Source: Alphaproteobacteria bacterium (lineage in GTDB: Bacteria > Pseudomonadota > Alphaproteobacteria > Rickettsiales > VGDC01). Taken from it: a stretch of 7,432 bases of DNA. The notes beneath the pieces are model-generated. The model had not been told where the DNA came from and ran no database searches. It saw only the letters and a program-made list of their open reading frames with translations. The first letter of the stretch is position 1. Every line of letters begins with the position of its first letter. The position numbers and the translations under genes were made by a program. The stretch is from positions 1 to 7,432 of the forward strand of contig VGDC01000090.1 in NCBI GenBank assembly GCA_016869895.1, read 5' to 3'. Below, in pieces: positions 6,209-7,432 of the stretch.

Positions 6209-7432
6209 ATGAGCGTCATGACAACCGGCATCATCAAAGGTAATACGGGCGATTGGGAAATGGTCATCGGGCTTGAGGTTCACGCCCAGATTCAGACCAA
6301 ATCCAAGCTCTTCTCCGGCGCAGCCACCACATACGGTTCTGAGCCGAACGAGAACGTCTCGCTTATCGACGCTGGCATGCCGGGCATGCTGCCCGTCATC
6401 AATGCATTCGCCGTGGAACAGGCGGTTCGCACGGGGCTTGGCATCGGCGCGAAAATCAACCTGCGCTCGGTGTTCGACCGTAAGAACTATTTCTATCCTG
6501 ACTTGCCGCAGGGCTACCAGATTTCCCAGTATCTCGACCCCATCGTGGGCGAGGGCAAGCTGCTGCTGGACATGCCGAATGGCACGACCCGCGAAATCGG
6601 CGTGACCCGCCTGCATCTTGAGCAGGACGCAGGAAAATCCCTGCATGAGCACAGCCCGAAGCACACGTTCATCGACCTGAACCGTGCAGGCATCGCGCTG
6701 ATGGAAATCGTCTCCGAGCCGGATCTGCGCACGCCGGAAGAAGCGGGGATTTACCTGAAGAAACTCCGCACCATCCTGCGTTACCTCGGCACCTGCGATG
6801 GCGACATGGACAAGGGCAACATGCGCTGTGATGCCAACATCTCCGTGCGCAAAGCCGGCGAGCCTTACGGCACGCGCTGCGAAATCAAGAACGTCAACTC
6901 CGTGCGCTTCCTCATGAAAGCCATCGAGTTCGAGGCGAACCGTCAGGTCGAGATTCTGGAGACGGGCGGCAAGATTGATCAGGAAACGCGCCTGTTCGAT
7001 TCCACCACGGGCGAAACGCGCACCATGCGCAGCAAGGAAGACGCGCAGGATTATCGCTACTTCCCCGATCCTGACCTGCTGCCCTTGGTGTTCGATGAAG
7101 CCTATGTACAGCGCATCCGCGACACGCTCCCAGAGCTTCCTGACCAAAAGAAAGCGCGTTATATCAAAGACCTGTCGCTGACTCCTTACGATGCGGCTGT
7201 CATCACCGCTGAGCAGGAGACCACCGAGTATTTCGAGGTGCTAACCGCGCAGGTGAAAGATGCGAAATTGGCTGCCAACTGGCTGACCAGCGAGCTTTTC
7301 GGCCGCTTGAAGAAAGCGGGTGCGGAACTGACCGAATCGCCTATTTCCGCAGAGCAGCTGGCGGGTTTGTTGAAGCTCATCGAAGATGACACCATTTCCG
7401 GCAGTATCGCCAAGACCGTGCTCGATAAAATG
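6209..7432 (+). CDS. gatB: Asp-tRNA(Asn)/Glu-tRNA(Gln) amidotransferase subunit B, C-terminal end cut by window edge
   Basis: GatB activates the misacylated tRNA with ATP and transfers ammonia to the charged Glu or Asp. The window holds residues 1-408; by family length some 75-90 residues are missing at the right edge. The cradle domain starts with MVIGLEVHAQI (18-28), where E23 and H25 match metal-site residues of characterised GatB. It continues with FDRKNYFYPDLPQGYQISQ (89-107), TRLHLEQDAGKS (133-144), DLNRAGIALMEIVSEPD (156-172), RCDANISVR (206-214) and DYRYFPDPDLLPL (281-293). A helical and tail (YqeY-like) part begins around 313 and includes ANWL and LAGLLKLIEDDTISGSIAK, where tRNA is bound. 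Ala163 stands where many bacteria have Pro. It begins 2 bp after gatA. The truncation is due only to the window. Confidence 0.98.
   Translation, partial: MSVMTTGIIKGNTGDWEMVIGLEVHAQIQTKSKLFSGAATTYGSEPNENVSLIDAGMPGMLPVINAFAVEQAVRTGLGIGAKINLRSVFDRKNYFYPDLPQGYQISQYLDPIVGEGKLLLDMPNGTTREIGVTRLHLEQDAGKSLHEHSPKHTFIDLNRAGIALMEIVSEPDLRTPEEAGIYLKKLRTILRYLGTCDGDMDKGNMRCDANISVRKAGEPYGTRCEIKNVNSVRFLMKAIEFEANRQVEILETGGKIDQETRLFDSTTGETRTMRSKEDAQDYRYFPDPDLLPLVFDEAYVQRIRDTLPELPDQKKARYIKDLSLTPYDAAVITAEQETTEYFEVLTAQVKDAKLAANWLTSELFGRLKKAGAELTESPISAEQLAGLLKLIEDDTISGSIAKTVLDKM

Noticed and set aside
6218..6220. An alternative gatB start at the second in-frame ATG
   Set aside because: GAAGGA is spaced correctly for 6209 and would lie 17 nt from 6218. 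Both give the same functional protein, so the first ATG is kept.
6203..7147. A 314-codon open frame on the minus strand opposite gatB
   Set aside because: It is antisense to the conserved GatB cradle domain with no motif of its own; it is a shadow of the same kind.
1..7432. Mobile element, CRISPR array, tRNA or other RNA gene, defence or toxin-antitoxin module
   Set aside because: Almost every base is covered by seven well-known housekeeping genes. No repeats, inverted termini, integrase or transposase motifs, or cloverleaf-like segments were seen.

Overview
The window is a compact housekeeping region of about 57% GC (estimated by eye). It comes from an alphaproteobacterium or a close relative. 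Three things point there: the gene set (topA, dprA, plsY and yqgF next to gatCAB); the GatA insert between NPW and the GGSSGGS motif (residues 144-163); and the GatB wording NRAGIALMEIV, with Ala where many bacteria have Pro. The genus cannot be named from what is visible. All seven coding regions are intact apart from the two cut by the window edges, and nearly every base is coding.

Positions 1-4382 (minus strand) read as one tight operon in the order yqgF, plsY, dprA, topA. The junctions are 6 bp, a 4-base ATGA overlap and 31 bp. topA runs off the left edge, so its last residues and any terminator are outside. Positions 4383-4446 are a 64-bp divergent intergenic region, the only real gap, and should hold the promoters for both directions. 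Positions 4447-7432 (plus strand) are gatC, gatA and gatB, joined by a 1-base TAATG overlap and a 2-bp gap. gatB is cut by the right edge after 408 codons.

The right-hand genes encode the three subunits of the tRNA-dependent amidotransferase GatCAB, which corrects Glu-tRNA(Gln) and/or Asp-tRNA(Asn). The left-hand genes serve unrelated core processes: 16S rRNA maturation (YqgF), phospholipid synthesis (PlsY), loading of RecA on incoming single-stranded DNA (DprA) and relaxation of negative supercoils (TopA). I found no mobile element, CRISPR array, RNA gene, toxin-antitoxin pair or defence gene, and no sign of an undescribed system. The points most worth a second look are the absence of pyrB-pyrC between yqgF and plsY and the possible overlapping back-to-back promoters in the 64-bp gap.
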